A DNA stretch of 6,114 nucleotides from Candidatus Omnitrophota bacterium (lineage in GTDB: Bacteria; Omnitrophota; Gorgyraeia; Aquiviventales; Aquiviventaceae): positions 1 through 6,114 of the forward strand of contig JAGVGS010000183.1 of assembly GCA_020057015.1 (NCBI GenBank), written 5' to 3'. The notes below the pieces were generated by a model. That model ran no database searches, was not told the origin of the DNA, and saw only the letters and a list, made by a program, of their open reading frames with translations. Of this stretch, positions 1-6,114 are shown piece by piece (the stretch's first letter is position 1; each line of letters begins with the position of its first letter). The translations under genes and the position numbers were made by a program.

Positions 1-1
1 G

Positions 2-1111
2 GTGGCAGGGTTGCGCCCAGCCCCGGGGGCCATCGACTGCGGGGAGTCGGGCACTACGCTGCGCCTGGTCGCCGGGGTGCTGGCGGGCCAGCCGTTTTCC
101 TCAACGCTTGCGGCGGCGGCATCGCTCAGCCGCCGGCCGATGCGCCGCATTACCGAGCCGCTTACCCAGATGGGGGCCTCTATCGCGGGGGGCCAAGCGG
201 GTGGCGCGCGAGAGATCTATCCTCCGCTGACGATCCATGGCCGCCGGCCGCTGCAAGCGATCCGCTATACGCTGCCGGTGGCCAGCGCCCAGGTCAAATC
301 CGCGGTGCTCCTGGCCGGGCTGTTTGCCTCCGGCCGCACGACCGTGGTGGAGCCGGTTCCCACGCGCGACCATACCGAGCGCGCGCTGAGCGCTTTTGGC
401 GTGCGCGTGGAGCGCCTCGGGGCCGAGGTGTCCGTGGTGCCAGGCAGGCTCTTGAGCCCAGGGGGGCTGACGATCCCAGGGGATTTCTCGAGTGCCGCGT
501 TTTTCCTCGTGGCTGCGGTGTGCGTGCCGGGCGCCGAGCTGGTGGTGGAGGGCGTCAGCCTGAATCCGAGCCGGTTGGGACTGCTGGCACTGCTCACGCG
601 CATGGGCGCGCACGTCCACGTCGTGCCACAGGATCCTGTCTCCTGGGAGCCTGGCGGCAGCATTACCGCGCGCGCCAGCCAGCTACGCGCCATCGAAGTG
701 CGTCCTGAGGAGGTGGCAGGGATCATCGATGAGCTGCCCATTCTCATGGTGGCCGCGGCCTGTGCCGGCCCAGGCACAAGCCGCTTCAGCGGGCTTGGCG
801 AGCTGCGGGTCAAGGAGACCGACCGCATCGCGTCCATGGTGGAAGGTCTTCAGCGCCTTGGCGTTACGGTGCGCACACCAGCACCCGATGTCGTGGAAAT
901 TGAAGGGGGCCGTCCGCTCGTAGGCAGGGTGGTCGACAGCGCAGGCGATCATCGCACGGCTATGAGCCTGGCGGTGGCCGGGTTGGTGGCGCAAGGCACG
1001 ACCCGCATCCAGGGTGCTGGGTGCGTCGCGAAGTCGTTTCCTGACTTTTTCGAGCAGCTGCAACGGCTGACTGGGGGCTCATCGACGGTAAAAACCGTTG
1101 ACAAGGCCTAA
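2..1111 (+). CDS. aroA: 3-phosphoshikimate 1-carboxyvinyltransferase (EPSP synthase), 5' end missing
   Basis: This cytoplasmic enzyme of the shikimate pathway transfers the enolpyruvyl group of phosphoenolpyruvate to shikimate 3-phosphate. The frame is open to the left edge; the GTG at base 2 is internal, because the first motif seen (GESGTT, local residues 14-19) normally lies about 90 residues into the protein. Some 70-90 residues are therefore missing. The visible 369 residues carry the family motifs in order: PVASAQVKSAVLLAGL (92-107), TRDHTER (121-127), PGDFSSAAFF (159-168), the IDELP loop with the presumed catalytic Asp (D243), RVKETDR (269-275), GDHRTAM (315-321) and CVAKSFPDFF (341-350). 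The Lys, Arg and His residues expected to bind substrate are present, so the enzyme looks functional. The first motif has Glu where Escherichia coli has Asn, and Leu at the position of E. coli Pro101; both resemble forms I recall from other bacterial and archaeal lineages. The gene ends in TAA 34 bases before mreB. Identity is near certain. Confidence 0.97.
   Translation: MAGLRPAPGAIDCGESGTTLRLVAGVLAGQPFSSTLAAAASLSRRPMRRITEPLTQMGASIAGGQAGGAREIYPPLTIHGRRPLQAIRYTLPVASAQVKSAVLLAGLFASGRTTVVEPVPTRDHTERALSAFGVRVERLGAEVSVVPGRLLSPGGLTIPGDFSSAAFFLVAAVCVPGAELVVEGVSLNPSRLGLLALLTRMGAHVHVVPQDPVSWEPGGSITARASQLRAIEVRPEEVAGIIDELPILMVAAACAGPGTSRFSGLGELRVKETDRIASMVEGLQRLGVTVRTPAPDVVEIEGGRPLVGRVVDSAGDHRTAMSLAVAGLVAQGTTRIQGAGCVAKSFPDFFEQLQRLTGGSSTVKTVDKA
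1082..1101 (+). repeat. Imperfect inverted repeat / RNA hairpin at the end of aroA
   Basis: Arms 1082-1089 and 1094-1101 pair over eight positions (seven Watson-Crick and one G-U) around an AAAA loop. It lies inside the last codons of aroA and its right arm covers the first four bases of the candidate -35 box of the mreB promoter. No T-run follows, so it is not a Rho-independent terminator. It could be an operator half-site pair, an mRNA 3' end stabiliser, or chance; the sequence cannot decide. Confidence 0.4.
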
Positions 1112-1126
1112 CCCCTCTGCTAGTTT
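1098..1126 (+). promoter_or_regulatory. Candidate sigma70-type promoter for mreB and the elongasome genes
   Basis: A perfect -35 hexamer TTGACA (1098-1103) is followed after a 17-base spacer by TAGTTT (1121-1126), which keeps the three most conserved -10 positions (T1, A2, T6). A TGC directly before it (1118-1120) makes an extended -10. The stretch 1121-1140 is AT-rich in an otherwise GC-rich window. The -35 box overlaps the last codons of aroA. Transcription would start near 1132-1134, leaving only about 13 bases before the ATG at 1146. A second AT-rich match, TATAAC at 1136-1141, has no -35 partner at normal spacing. This is a consensus match only. Confidence 0.55.
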
Positions 1127-1129
1127 AGT

Positions 1130-1133
1130 GGAG
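1130..1133 (+). promoter_or_regulatory. Possible Shine-Dalgarno sequence for mreB
   Basis: GGAG lies 12 bases upstream of the ATG at 1146, a longer spacing than usual. No better match precedes the alternative ATG at 1161, so this slightly favours 1146 as the start. If transcription begins near 1133 the site would be mostly lost from the message and would serve only read-through transcripts from aroA. Confidence 0.35.
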
Positions 1134-1145
1134 TTTATAACCCCC

Positions 1146-2228
1146 ATGCCAAACACCGTGATGAATCAACTTTCCGAAGCCATTCGCAATCTCAGTAATG
1201 TTGTCCTCGGGCTGTTCTCCCAGGACATCTCCATCGATTTGGGCACCGCCAATACGCTGGTGTATGTGAAAGGGCGGGGCATTGTGCTCTCTGAGCCTTC
1301 GGTGGTGGCGGTCCACCGAGGCACTTCCCGGGTGTTGGCCGTGGGCAGCGAAGCCAAGCGCATGATTGGGCGCACTCCTGGCAACATCTCCGCTATCCGT
1401 CCGATGAAAGACGGCGTGATCGCAGATTTCGAAGTGACTGAGGCGATGCTGCGCTATTTCATCAAGAAAGCGCAGCCGCGCAAACTCAATAAGCCCCTGG
1501 TGGTGGTGGCTATTCCCTCGGGCATTACCGAAGTGGAAAAGCGCGCGGTGCGCGACTCGGCCCTGCGCGCTGGGGCGCGCGAGGTCTACCTGGTGGAAGA
1601 GCCCAAGGCTGCGGCGATCGGGGTGGGACTGCCCATTCATGAGCCCGGCGGCAATATGATCATCGACATCGGCGGCGGCACCACGGAAATGGCGGTCATC
1701 TCGCTCGATGGGATCGTGATTTCCCGCTCGATCCGCATCGCGGGCGATGAAATGGACCAGGCCGTCATCGAGCACCTGCGCAAGGCGTACAACCTGATGA
1801 TCGGGGAGCGCACGGCGGAAGAGATCAAGATCCGCATCGGCTCAGCCTACCCGCTGGATGAAGAGCTGACCATGGAAGTGCGCGGCCGGGACCTTGTCAC
1901 CGGCTTGCCCAAGACCGTGACCATCACTTCGGAAGAAGTGCGCGAGGCGCTCTCGGAGCCTATCCGCGCGATCGTGGAAGCGGCGCGGTTGACGCTGGAG
2001 AAGACCCCGCCGGAGCTCTCCGCAGACCTCGTGGACCGCGGGATCGTGCTGGCCGGCGGCGGGTCGCTGCTGCGCGGGGTGGACCGCTTGGTAGCCGAAG
2101 AAACCGGCCTGCCGGTGCATGTGGCCGAGAACCCGATGACCGCCGTGGCGATGGGGGTCGGGCGCGGGTTGGACGATATCCGCTACCTGCGCACGCGCAT
2201 CGCCGTTACGTCCAAGACCACGTTGTAG
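1146..2228 (+). CDS. mreB: Rod shape-determining protein MreB, actin homologue
   Basis: MreB is a bacterial actin that binds ATP, forms antiparallel filaments on the inner face of the cytoplasmic membrane and orients the cell-wall elongation machinery. From the ATG at 1146 it has 360 residues, slightly longer than the usual 335-350. The actin-fold signatures are intact: phosphate-1 loop IDLGTANTLVYVKG (30-43), VVAIPSGITEVEKRA (120-134), EEPKAAAIG (151-159), phosphate-2 loop IDIGGGTTE (173-181) and the adenosine motif VLAGGGSLLRG (301-311). The extra length is at the N-terminus: residues 6-25 (MNQLSEAIRNLSNVVLGLFS) can form an amphipathic helix, as expected for a membrane anchor. ATG 1161 (355 residues) is a plausible alternative start; TTG 1098 and GTG 1128 are in frame but less likely because they overlap the promoter or lack a ribosome site. 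It is the first gene of the elongasome cluster. Identity is certain; the exact start is not. Confidence 0.98.
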   Translation: MPNTVMNQLSEAIRNLSNVVLGLFSQDISIDLGTANTLVYVKGRGIVLSEPSVVAVHRGTSRVLAVGSEAKRMIGRTPGNISAIRPMKDGVIADFEVTEAMLRYFIKKAQPRKLNKPLVVVAIPSGITEVEKRAVRDSALRAGAREVYLVEEPKAAAIGVGLPIHEPGGNMIIDIGGGTTEMAVISLDGIVISRSIRIAGDEMDQAVIEHLRKAYNLMIGERTAEEIKIRIGSAYPLDEELTMEVRGRDLVTGLPKTVTITSEEVREALSEPIRAIVEAARLTLEKTPPELSADLVDRGIVLAGGGSLLRGVDRLVAEETGLPVHVAENPMTAVAMGVGRGLDDIRYLRTRIAVTSKTTL

Positions 2229-2256
2229 GTTTTTGCTTCTGTGCGTGTGCACTTGT

Positions 2257-2269
2257 AGCACCCGGTGCT
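2257..2269. repeat. Perfect 13-bp inverted repeat in the mreB-mreC gap
   Basis: AGCACC and GGTGCT flank a single central C. As RNA it would form a five-pair stem with a three-base loop ending only six bases before the mreC GTG start, so it would cover the only weak ribosome-binding candidate (GGTG, 2264-2267). No T-run follows it, which argues against a terminator. The 47-base gap holds nothing else clear: a T5 run (2230-2234) just after the mreB stop has no strong stem before it, and no promoter hexamer pair was found. Confidence 0.45.
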
Positions 2270-2275
2270 TGTCAC

Positions 2276-3046
2276 GTGCGCCTTCTCGCTCCCCTACGCG
2301 TTAGCCGTTTTCTCCCCCTGATTGGTCTGTTCCTCCTGATTGTCTTTGCCCCGATCCGCCGTGCGTGCCTCACCGTGCTGCGCTGGCCCTACCGGGCGGC
2401 CGCCGGCACCCTCCAGGCCGTTTTTCTGGTGCCGCAGCTGCCGCAACTGGCCCGCGAGCAAAGCGCATGGCAGGAGCAATTGGCCCAGGTGCAACTGGAG
2501 AACGCGCAATTGCGCGCGCAGCTGCGCGCCCTGGTCCATGCTGAGGCGCTCAAGGCTCTGCCGGGTTTACCCGAGCCGCGCGTGGTGGCCCAGGTGGTGG
2601 GCCGCTCCACGCTGCCGGCCGAGCATACGGTGCTGCTCAATCGCGGCCGGCGCCATGGGGTGGACAAGGATATCGTGGTTATCGACATCCATGGGGTGAT
2701 GGGCCGCGTGGCGGACGCGGACGAGGCCACGGCGCTCGTGATGCTGCTCACCGATGCGGACAGCCGGGTCGGGGCGGCAGTGGAGCGCTCCCGCGAGACC
2801 GGCTTGCTGGTAGGCCGCGGTCGCAGCTATGCCGAGTTGATTTACCTGGATCTCGACGCAGATATCGAGGTCGGGGATCGGGTCGTGACGGCAGGCCTGG
2901 GGGAACTTTTTCCCAAAGGTTTGGTGTTGGGCACGGTGGTTGACGTGCGCCGCGAACCGGTGATCGGCTCCACGTCGGCGTGGGTGCGCCCAGCCGCGCG
3001 CCTTGGGCAGGTGGAGGAAGTGCTCTGCCTGCCGCCTGCCCGATGA
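2276..3046 (+). CDS. mreC: Rod shape-determining protein MreC
   Basis: MreC is a bitopic inner-membrane protein whose periplasmic part assembles into filaments and activates the PBP2-RodA pair. The 256-residue product has the standard layout: a short basic N-terminus, one membrane segment at about residues 12-27, a coiled coil at about 56-92 rich in Gln, Leu and Glu, and the MreC beta-barrel domain from about 103 to 225. Recognisable MreC features are NRGRRHGVDKDIVV (122-135), GVMGRV (140-145), LLTDADSRVGAAVE (157-170), GDRVVTAGLGELFPKGLVLG (200-219). The GTG at 2276 is the only start in this frame before the membrane segment; its ribosome site is weak and partly inside an inverted repeat. 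It follows mreB by 47 bases and its TGA overlaps the mreD ATG. Length is a little below the common 270-370 range because the C-terminal tail is short. Identity is very likely. Confidence 0.95.
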   Translation: MRLLAPLRVSRFLPLIGLFLLIVFAPIRRACLTVLRWPYRAAAGTLQAVFLVPQLPQLAREQSAWQEQLAQVQLENAQLRAQLRALVHAEALKALPGLPEPRVVAQVVGRSTLPAEHTVLLNRGRRHGVDKDIVVIDIHGVMGRVADADEATALVMLLTDADSRVGAAVERSRETGLLVGRGRSYAELIYLDLDADIEVGDRVVTAGLGELFPKGLVLGTVVDVRREPVIGSTSAWVRPAARLGQVEEVLCLPPAR

Positions 3047-3474
3047 AGCTGCTCTTGCTCGGCGTGCTCCTCCATGAGCTCCTGGCGCTGTGCCTGCCGG
3101 TCCCTTGGCTCGTCCCGAATCTGACGCTGGTGGGCCTCGTGGCTGCCGTGGGGCAAGCCCCCGAGCGCTGGCCCTGGTACGCGCTGATGGCTGGGGTCTC
3201 GGTGTTGCCCTGGATGGCCTCGGGTGCGACGGGGGGCCTGCTGCTCTATGGGCTCTTGGCCGGCGCGCTGGCGGTACTGGCTCATCGCGTGGATTTGCAG
3301 GATGCTCGGCTGCATTACGCGGCGGTGGCCGCGGGCGCAACACTGTGGACGTGTTGGATGTTGACGGGGTTGGCAGCGTCCTGGGCGCTGCTGGGCGGAG
3401 CCCTCCTTCATACCGGAGTGACTGTGGCGGCCGCGATGCTGTGGCGCGCCGGATTACACGCCTCGGGCCGCTGA
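3043..3474 (+). CDS. mreD: Rod shape-determining protein MreD
   Basis: MreD is a small polytopic inner-membrane protein that works with MreC in the elongation complex; its biochemical role is not settled. This product has 143 residues, somewhat shorter than the usual 160 or so. It is very hydrophobic, with about five or six membrane segments near residues 3-19, 23-37, 45-58, 62-80, 90-110 and 112-134. The start is set by the ATGA overlap with the mreC stop (3043-3046); the frame stays open further upstream, but only as a shadow inside mreC. There is no nearby Shine-Dalgarno sequence (GGAGG at 3013-3017 is too far), so translation is probably coupled to mreC. MreD sequences are poorly conserved, and the call rests mainly on hydrophobicity, size and position between mreC and the PBP2 gene. 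The acidic residue often found in the second third of MreD is not obvious here. Confidence 0.85.
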   Translation: MKLLLLGVLLHELLALCLPVPWLVPNLTLVGLVAAVGQAPERWPWYALMAGVSVLPWMASGATGGLLLYGLLAGALAVLAHRVDLQDARLHYAAVAAGATLWTCWMLTGLAASWALLGGALLHTGVTVAAAMLWRAGLHASGR

Positions 3475-5213
3475 TGGTGCAGGCGGCAGGCCGCTTGGAA
3501 CATCTCCGCCTGGGTGCTGGCCTCGCCTGCTTGTTGCTGATCGGGCGCCTGATCCAGTTGCAGGTCATCCAGGGCCCGGCGTTTCGCGAGCAGGCTGAGC
3601 GCAATCGCCTGCGCTTGGTGTCTGAGCAAGCCCCCCGCGGCCGCATACTGGATCGCGAGGGCCGGGTGCTGGCGGCCAACGAGCTCGTGTTCCGCGTCGT
3701 TGTGGTGCCTCAAGAGGTCAAGGATCTTGCCGCCCTCCTCGCTTTTGTCAGCCGGATGACCCGGCAGCCGGTGGCGAAGCTGCAGCGCACCTATGAGCAT
3801 GAGCGGAGCCGACCCTATTTGCCGGCCACGCTATTGGCCACGGTGCCCAAGGCCCTTGCCATGGAACTCGAGGAGCAGAGCTGGCGCTATCCGGGCCTCA
3901 TGGTCAAAGCCGAGGCGACCCGCTCGTATCCGCAGGGCGGTGTCGCGGCGCATGTGTTGGGCTATCTCGGACAACCTTCGGCTGAAGACTATCCGCTGCT
4001 CAAAGTCTATGGCGTGCGCCCGCAAGAACTGGTCGGGCATATGGGCCTGGAGCGCCAGCTTGATCATGCGCTGCGCGGGCGGCCGGGTGGCCTCATGGTG
4101 GAAGTCAACCACCGCGCGCGGCAGATGCGCACGATCGGGCACCGCGCGCCTGAGCCCGGGGCCGACATCGTCCTCACCCTCGATAGTCCGCTCCAGTCGC
4201 TGCTCGAGCAAGCCCTCGGCGACACGCGTGCCGCCGGCGTGATCCTCGACCCTCAGACCGGTGCGGTGCTGGCCCTGGCCAGCACGCCGGGGTTTCTACC
4301 TGCGGCTTTCGTGCAGGGAGAGCAAGAAGCTGTCTCCGATTGGCTGGGTGATGACTGGGGCACGCCGCTGCGTAACCGCGCGGTGTGGGGCGCTTATCCT
4401 CCCGGGTCCACGGCCAAGCTGGTGGTGGCGGCGGCAGGGCTGGCGCGGCGCGTCATCACGCCCAGCACGACGGTGACCTGTCAGGGCGGCCTGCAGATCG
4501 GGGATCGCATGATCCACTGCTGGAACCGGGACGGCCACGGGACGCTGAGCCTGCGCGAAGCCTTAATGCAATCCTGTAACGTCTATTTCATGACGGTGGG
4601 CCGGCGGCTCGGCCTGCCGGCGCTGCGCGAAGGGTTTCAGCAGGTCGGGTTTGGCCGTGCCACGGGATGGCTGCTGGGCGAGCGGGCAGGCCACGTGCCG
4701 GATCGGCGGCTGACCGAGGGCGAGGTGGCCATGCTCGCGATTGGGCAAAGCGAGCTGACGACGACCCCGTTGCAGATTGCGCGGATGGCCTCCGTGTTTG
4801 CCAACGGCGGGTTGCTGGTCCAGCCCTGGATGATCCAATCCGTCGGCGGGCAGCCCTTTGAGCGCCCCCATCCGCCGGTCGCGGTCGGCTGGTCGAGGGA
4901 AACGCTGCTGGCCGTCCGCACCGGCATGATCGCGGTGGTCGCCGATCCCAACGGCACCGGACATCGAGCGGCCAGCCCGGTCGTGCGCATCGCCGGCAAG
5001 ACCGGTACCGCACAGACCGGCATCGAAGGTGTCGACCATGCCTGGTTCGCCGGGTTTTGTCCGCTGGAGGAGCCTGAGGCCGCGATCGCGATCCTGGTAG
5101 AGAACGGGGGTTCTGGCGGCCATCTGCCGGCCGATGTGGTGCGCACGGTGTGCGAATACCTGGCGGTGCGCAAGAGCACCACGGAAGCGGTTGTGGCAGC
5201 CCCCGATGAGTAA
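3474..5213 (+). CDS. mrdA: Penicillin-binding protein 2, elongation-specific transpeptidase
   Basis: This class B PBP crosslinks new peptidoglycan during elongation, paired with the glycosyltransferase RodA. The ATG at 3474 overlaps the mreD stop by one base (TGATG) and gives 579 residues. The frame is open for another 128 codons upstream, but that part lies over mreD and encodes low-complexity sequence. Residues 11-32 form the single membrane anchor. The dimerisation/pedestal domain includes RGRILDREGRVLAANE (55-70), YPQGGVAAHVLGYLG (152-166) and GLERQLDHALRG (191-202). The transpeptidase domain has all three active-site motifs: STAK with nucleophile S312, SCN at 367-369 and KTGT at 509-512. 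C336, C349, H355 and C368, between the first two motifs, match the spacing of the zinc site described in other PBP2 proteins. There is no PASTA domain. The protein is shorter than E. coli PBP2 (633), with nothing essential missing. The position next to rodA separates it from the division enzyme FtsI. Confidence 0.96.
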   Translation: MVQAAGRLEHLRLGAGLACLLLIGRLIQLQVIQGPAFREQAERNRLRLVSEQAPRGRILDREGRVLAANELVFRVVVVPQEVKDLAALLAFVSRMTRQPVAKLQRTYEHERSRPYLPATLLATVPKALAMELEEQSWRYPGLMVKAEATRSYPQGGVAAHVLGYLGQPSAEDYPLLKVYGVRPQELVGHMGLERQLDHALRGRPGGLMVEVNHRARQMRTIGHRAPEPGADIVLTLDSPLQSLLEQALGDTRAAGVILDPQTGAVLALASTPGFLPAAFVQGEQEAVSDWLGDDWGTPLRNRAVWGAYPPGSTAKLVVAAAGLARRVITPSTTVTCQGGLQIGDRMIHCWNRDGHGTLSLREALMQSCNVYFMTVGRRLGLPALREGFQQVGFGRATGWLLGERAGHVPDRRLTEGEVAMLAIGQSELTTTPLQIARMASVFANGGLLVQPWMIQSVGGQPFERPHPPVAVGWSRETLLAVRTGMIAVVADPNGTGHRAASPVVRIAGKTGTAQTGIEGVDHAWFAGFCPLEEPEAAIAILVENGGSGGHLPADVVRTVCEYLAVRKSTTEAVVAAPDE

Positions 5214-6114
5214 ACGCTGGATTGGGGATTGGCCGCTCTTTGGCGCTGCCCTAGGGCTCGTCACCTTGAGCATGATGGCCATCGTGAGCGCGGTGGGGCA
5301 TGAGAGCCCTGGGTTGGCCATTCGCCACGGCGCCTGGACGCTGGTTGGGATCGGCCTCTCACTGGCCCTGGCCCAAGTCTCTGCCCGTCGCTGGATGGAT
5401 CTCGGCTGGGCGGTGTATGGCCTCAGCGTCTTGGCGCTGGGCCTGGTCTTGATCGCCGGGGCCACCCGGCTCGGGGCGCAGCGATGGCTGTCCATTGCCG
5501 GCATCAGCCTCCAACCTTCGGAGCTCGCCAAGCTCGGCACGTTGTGGGTGCTGGCGGCTCTCCTGGGCAGCACCCCGGCGCCGCCGCCGGCGCGCGTCGT
5601 CTGGGCCTCTTTGGCGCTGGCGCTTATTCCTGCCGGGCTCGTGTTCATCCAGCCGGATTTAGGGTCGGCCACGATTTTTGGCGCCATCTGGCTGGGCATG
5701 GTGTGGGTGGCCGGCCTCCCGGCCCGGTGGATGGCGGTGTTCTGCGCGTCAGCGACGGCCTTGATGCCCTTGGCGTGGCACGCCTTGAAGGGCTATCAGC
5801 GTGAGCGGCTGATGGTGTTCCTGAACCCGCATATTGACCCGCTGGGGGCCGGATACACGATTATCCAGTCGATGATCGCGATCGGTTCGGGCCAGTGGTG
5901 GGGCCGCGGATGGTTCGCCGGCACGCAAAACCGCCTGAGCTTTCTACCTGAGCATCATTCCGACTTCATCTTTGCGGTCATCGGGGAAGAGTGGGGATTG
6001 CTGGGCAGCTGCGCAGTGGTGGTGCTGTTTGTGGTCCTGCTGGAGCGCATGGCGCGTCTGGCCCACCGGGCGATTCAGCCGCAGGCGCGACTGCTGGCCG
6101 CGGGCATTTTCTGC
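5206..6114 (+). CDS. rodA: Peptidoglycan glycosyltransferase RodA, 3' end missing
   Basis: RodA is a SEDS-family membrane enzyme that polymerises lipid II into glycan strands and partners PBP2. The ATG at 5206 lies inside the end of mrdA (ATGAGTAA, eight-base overlap). The reading frame runs 303 codons without a stop to the window edge; roughly 70 residues with the last membrane segments should lie beyond it, judging by E. coli RodA (370). SEDS signatures are clear: GAQRWLSIAGISLQPSELAK (90-109), QPDLGSA (149-155), YQRERLMVFLNPHIDPLGAG (197-216), the IIQSMIAIGSG stretch (219-229) and FLPEHHSDFIFAVIGEEWG (246-264). D253 in the HHSD motif is the presumed catalytic Asp. The loop after IAIGSG reads QWWGRGW (230-236), where most family members have GG and a GKG; the two adjacent Trp are unusual but not disabling. 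Adjacent PBP2 supports RodA rather than FtsW. No clear ribosome site precedes it. Confidence 0.96.
   Translation, partial: MSKRWIGDWPLFGAALGLVTLSMMAIVSAVGHESPGLAIRHGAWTLVGIGLSLALAQVSARRWMDLGWAVYGLSVLALGLVLIAGATRLGAQRWLSIAGISLQPSELAKLGTLWVLAALLGSTPAPPPARVVWASLALALIPAGLVFIQPDLGSATIFGAIWLGMVWVAGLPARWMAVFCASATALMPLAWHALKGYQRERLMVFLNPHIDPLGAGYTIIQSMIAIGSGQWWGRGWFAGTQNRLSFLPEHHSDFIFAVIGEEWGLLGSCAVVVLFVVLLERMARLAHRAIQPQARLLAAGIFC

Noticed and set aside
101..837. Two open frames of 172 and 190 codons on the minus strand inside aroA.
   Set aside because: They are shadows of aroA, rich in Arg, His and Ser, with no recognisable motifs.
2205..2234. Possible Rho-independent terminator after mreB, from the T5 run at 2230-2234.
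   Set aside because: Only a four-pair ACGT/ACGT stem precedes it and it is separated from the T-run; too weak, and it would cut the cluster in two.
2273..2278. CACGTG palindrome over the mreC start codon.
   Set aside because: A six-base palindrome is expected by chance and has no partner site nearby.
3090..3473. The PBP2 frame is open for 128 codons upstream of its start, over mreD.
   Set aside because: The upstream part encodes Gly/Arg-rich low-complexity sequence with no family motif, while mreD in the other frame is a credible membrane protein. The ATG at 3474 directly precedes the PBP2 membrane anchor.
2567..3679. A 370-codon open frame on the minus strand across mreC, mreD and mrdA.
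   Set aside because: Its Arg/Pro/Ala-rich translation has no recognisable domain and it is fully covered by conserved genes on the + strand; such antisense frames are common in GC-rich DNA.
5571..5595. GC-only stretch in rodA encoding a Pro/Ala run.
   Set aside because: It lies in a variable loop between membrane segments and is ordinary low complexity for GC-rich coding DNA.
4563..5699. A 378-codon open frame on the minus strand across mrdA and rodA.
   Set aside because: Same pattern: it mirrors well-conserved coding sequence, has no domain and no visible ribosome site.

Overview
The window is a GC-rich bacterial chromosome segment, dense with genes and all on the + strand. It carries the 3' part of aroA (shikimate pathway) followed by a cell-elongation cluster in the order mreB, mreC, mreD, mrdA (PBP2) and rodA, the last cut by the window edge. 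No tRNA, rRNA, CRISPR array, insertion sequence, integrase or phage gene is visible. This is conserved core-genome sequence rather than an accessory island.

The organism cannot be named from this sequence. The complete mreBCD-mrdA-rodA set points to a rod-shaped cell with peptidoglycan, probably a diderm. The standard genetic code fits: TAA, TAG and TGA all end genes here, and GTG is used as a start by mreC. Base composition and third-position GC look uniform across all six genes, so there is no sign of recent transfer.

Layout: aroA (2-1111, 5' end missing); a 34-base aroA-mreB gap that, together with the end of aroA, holds a good sigma70-type promoter candidate (1098-1126) and a small hairpin (1082-1101); mreB (1146-2228); a 47-base gap with a perfect 13-bp inverted repeat (2257-2269); then mreC (2276-3046), mreD (3043-3474), mrdA (3474-5213) and rodA (5206-6114, 3' end missing). 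The last four genes are joined by stop/start overlaps of 4, 1 and 8 bases. No Shine-Dalgarno sequence stands out before mreD, mrdA or rodA, so translational coupling is likely. There is no gene-free stretch above 300 bases and no convincing Rho-independent terminator.

Together the five shape genes encode most of the elongasome (Rod complex). MreB filaments lie under the inner membrane. MreC and MreD link them to the periplasm. RodA polymerises glycan strands from lipid II, and PBP2 crosslinks them. AroA supplies chorismate for aromatic compounds and has no direct link to this job.

I did not find an undescribed system. The observations most worth checking are the promoter and hairpin at the aroA-mreB junction, the inverted repeat just upstream of mreC, and a likely Cys-Cys-His-Cys zinc site in PBP2.
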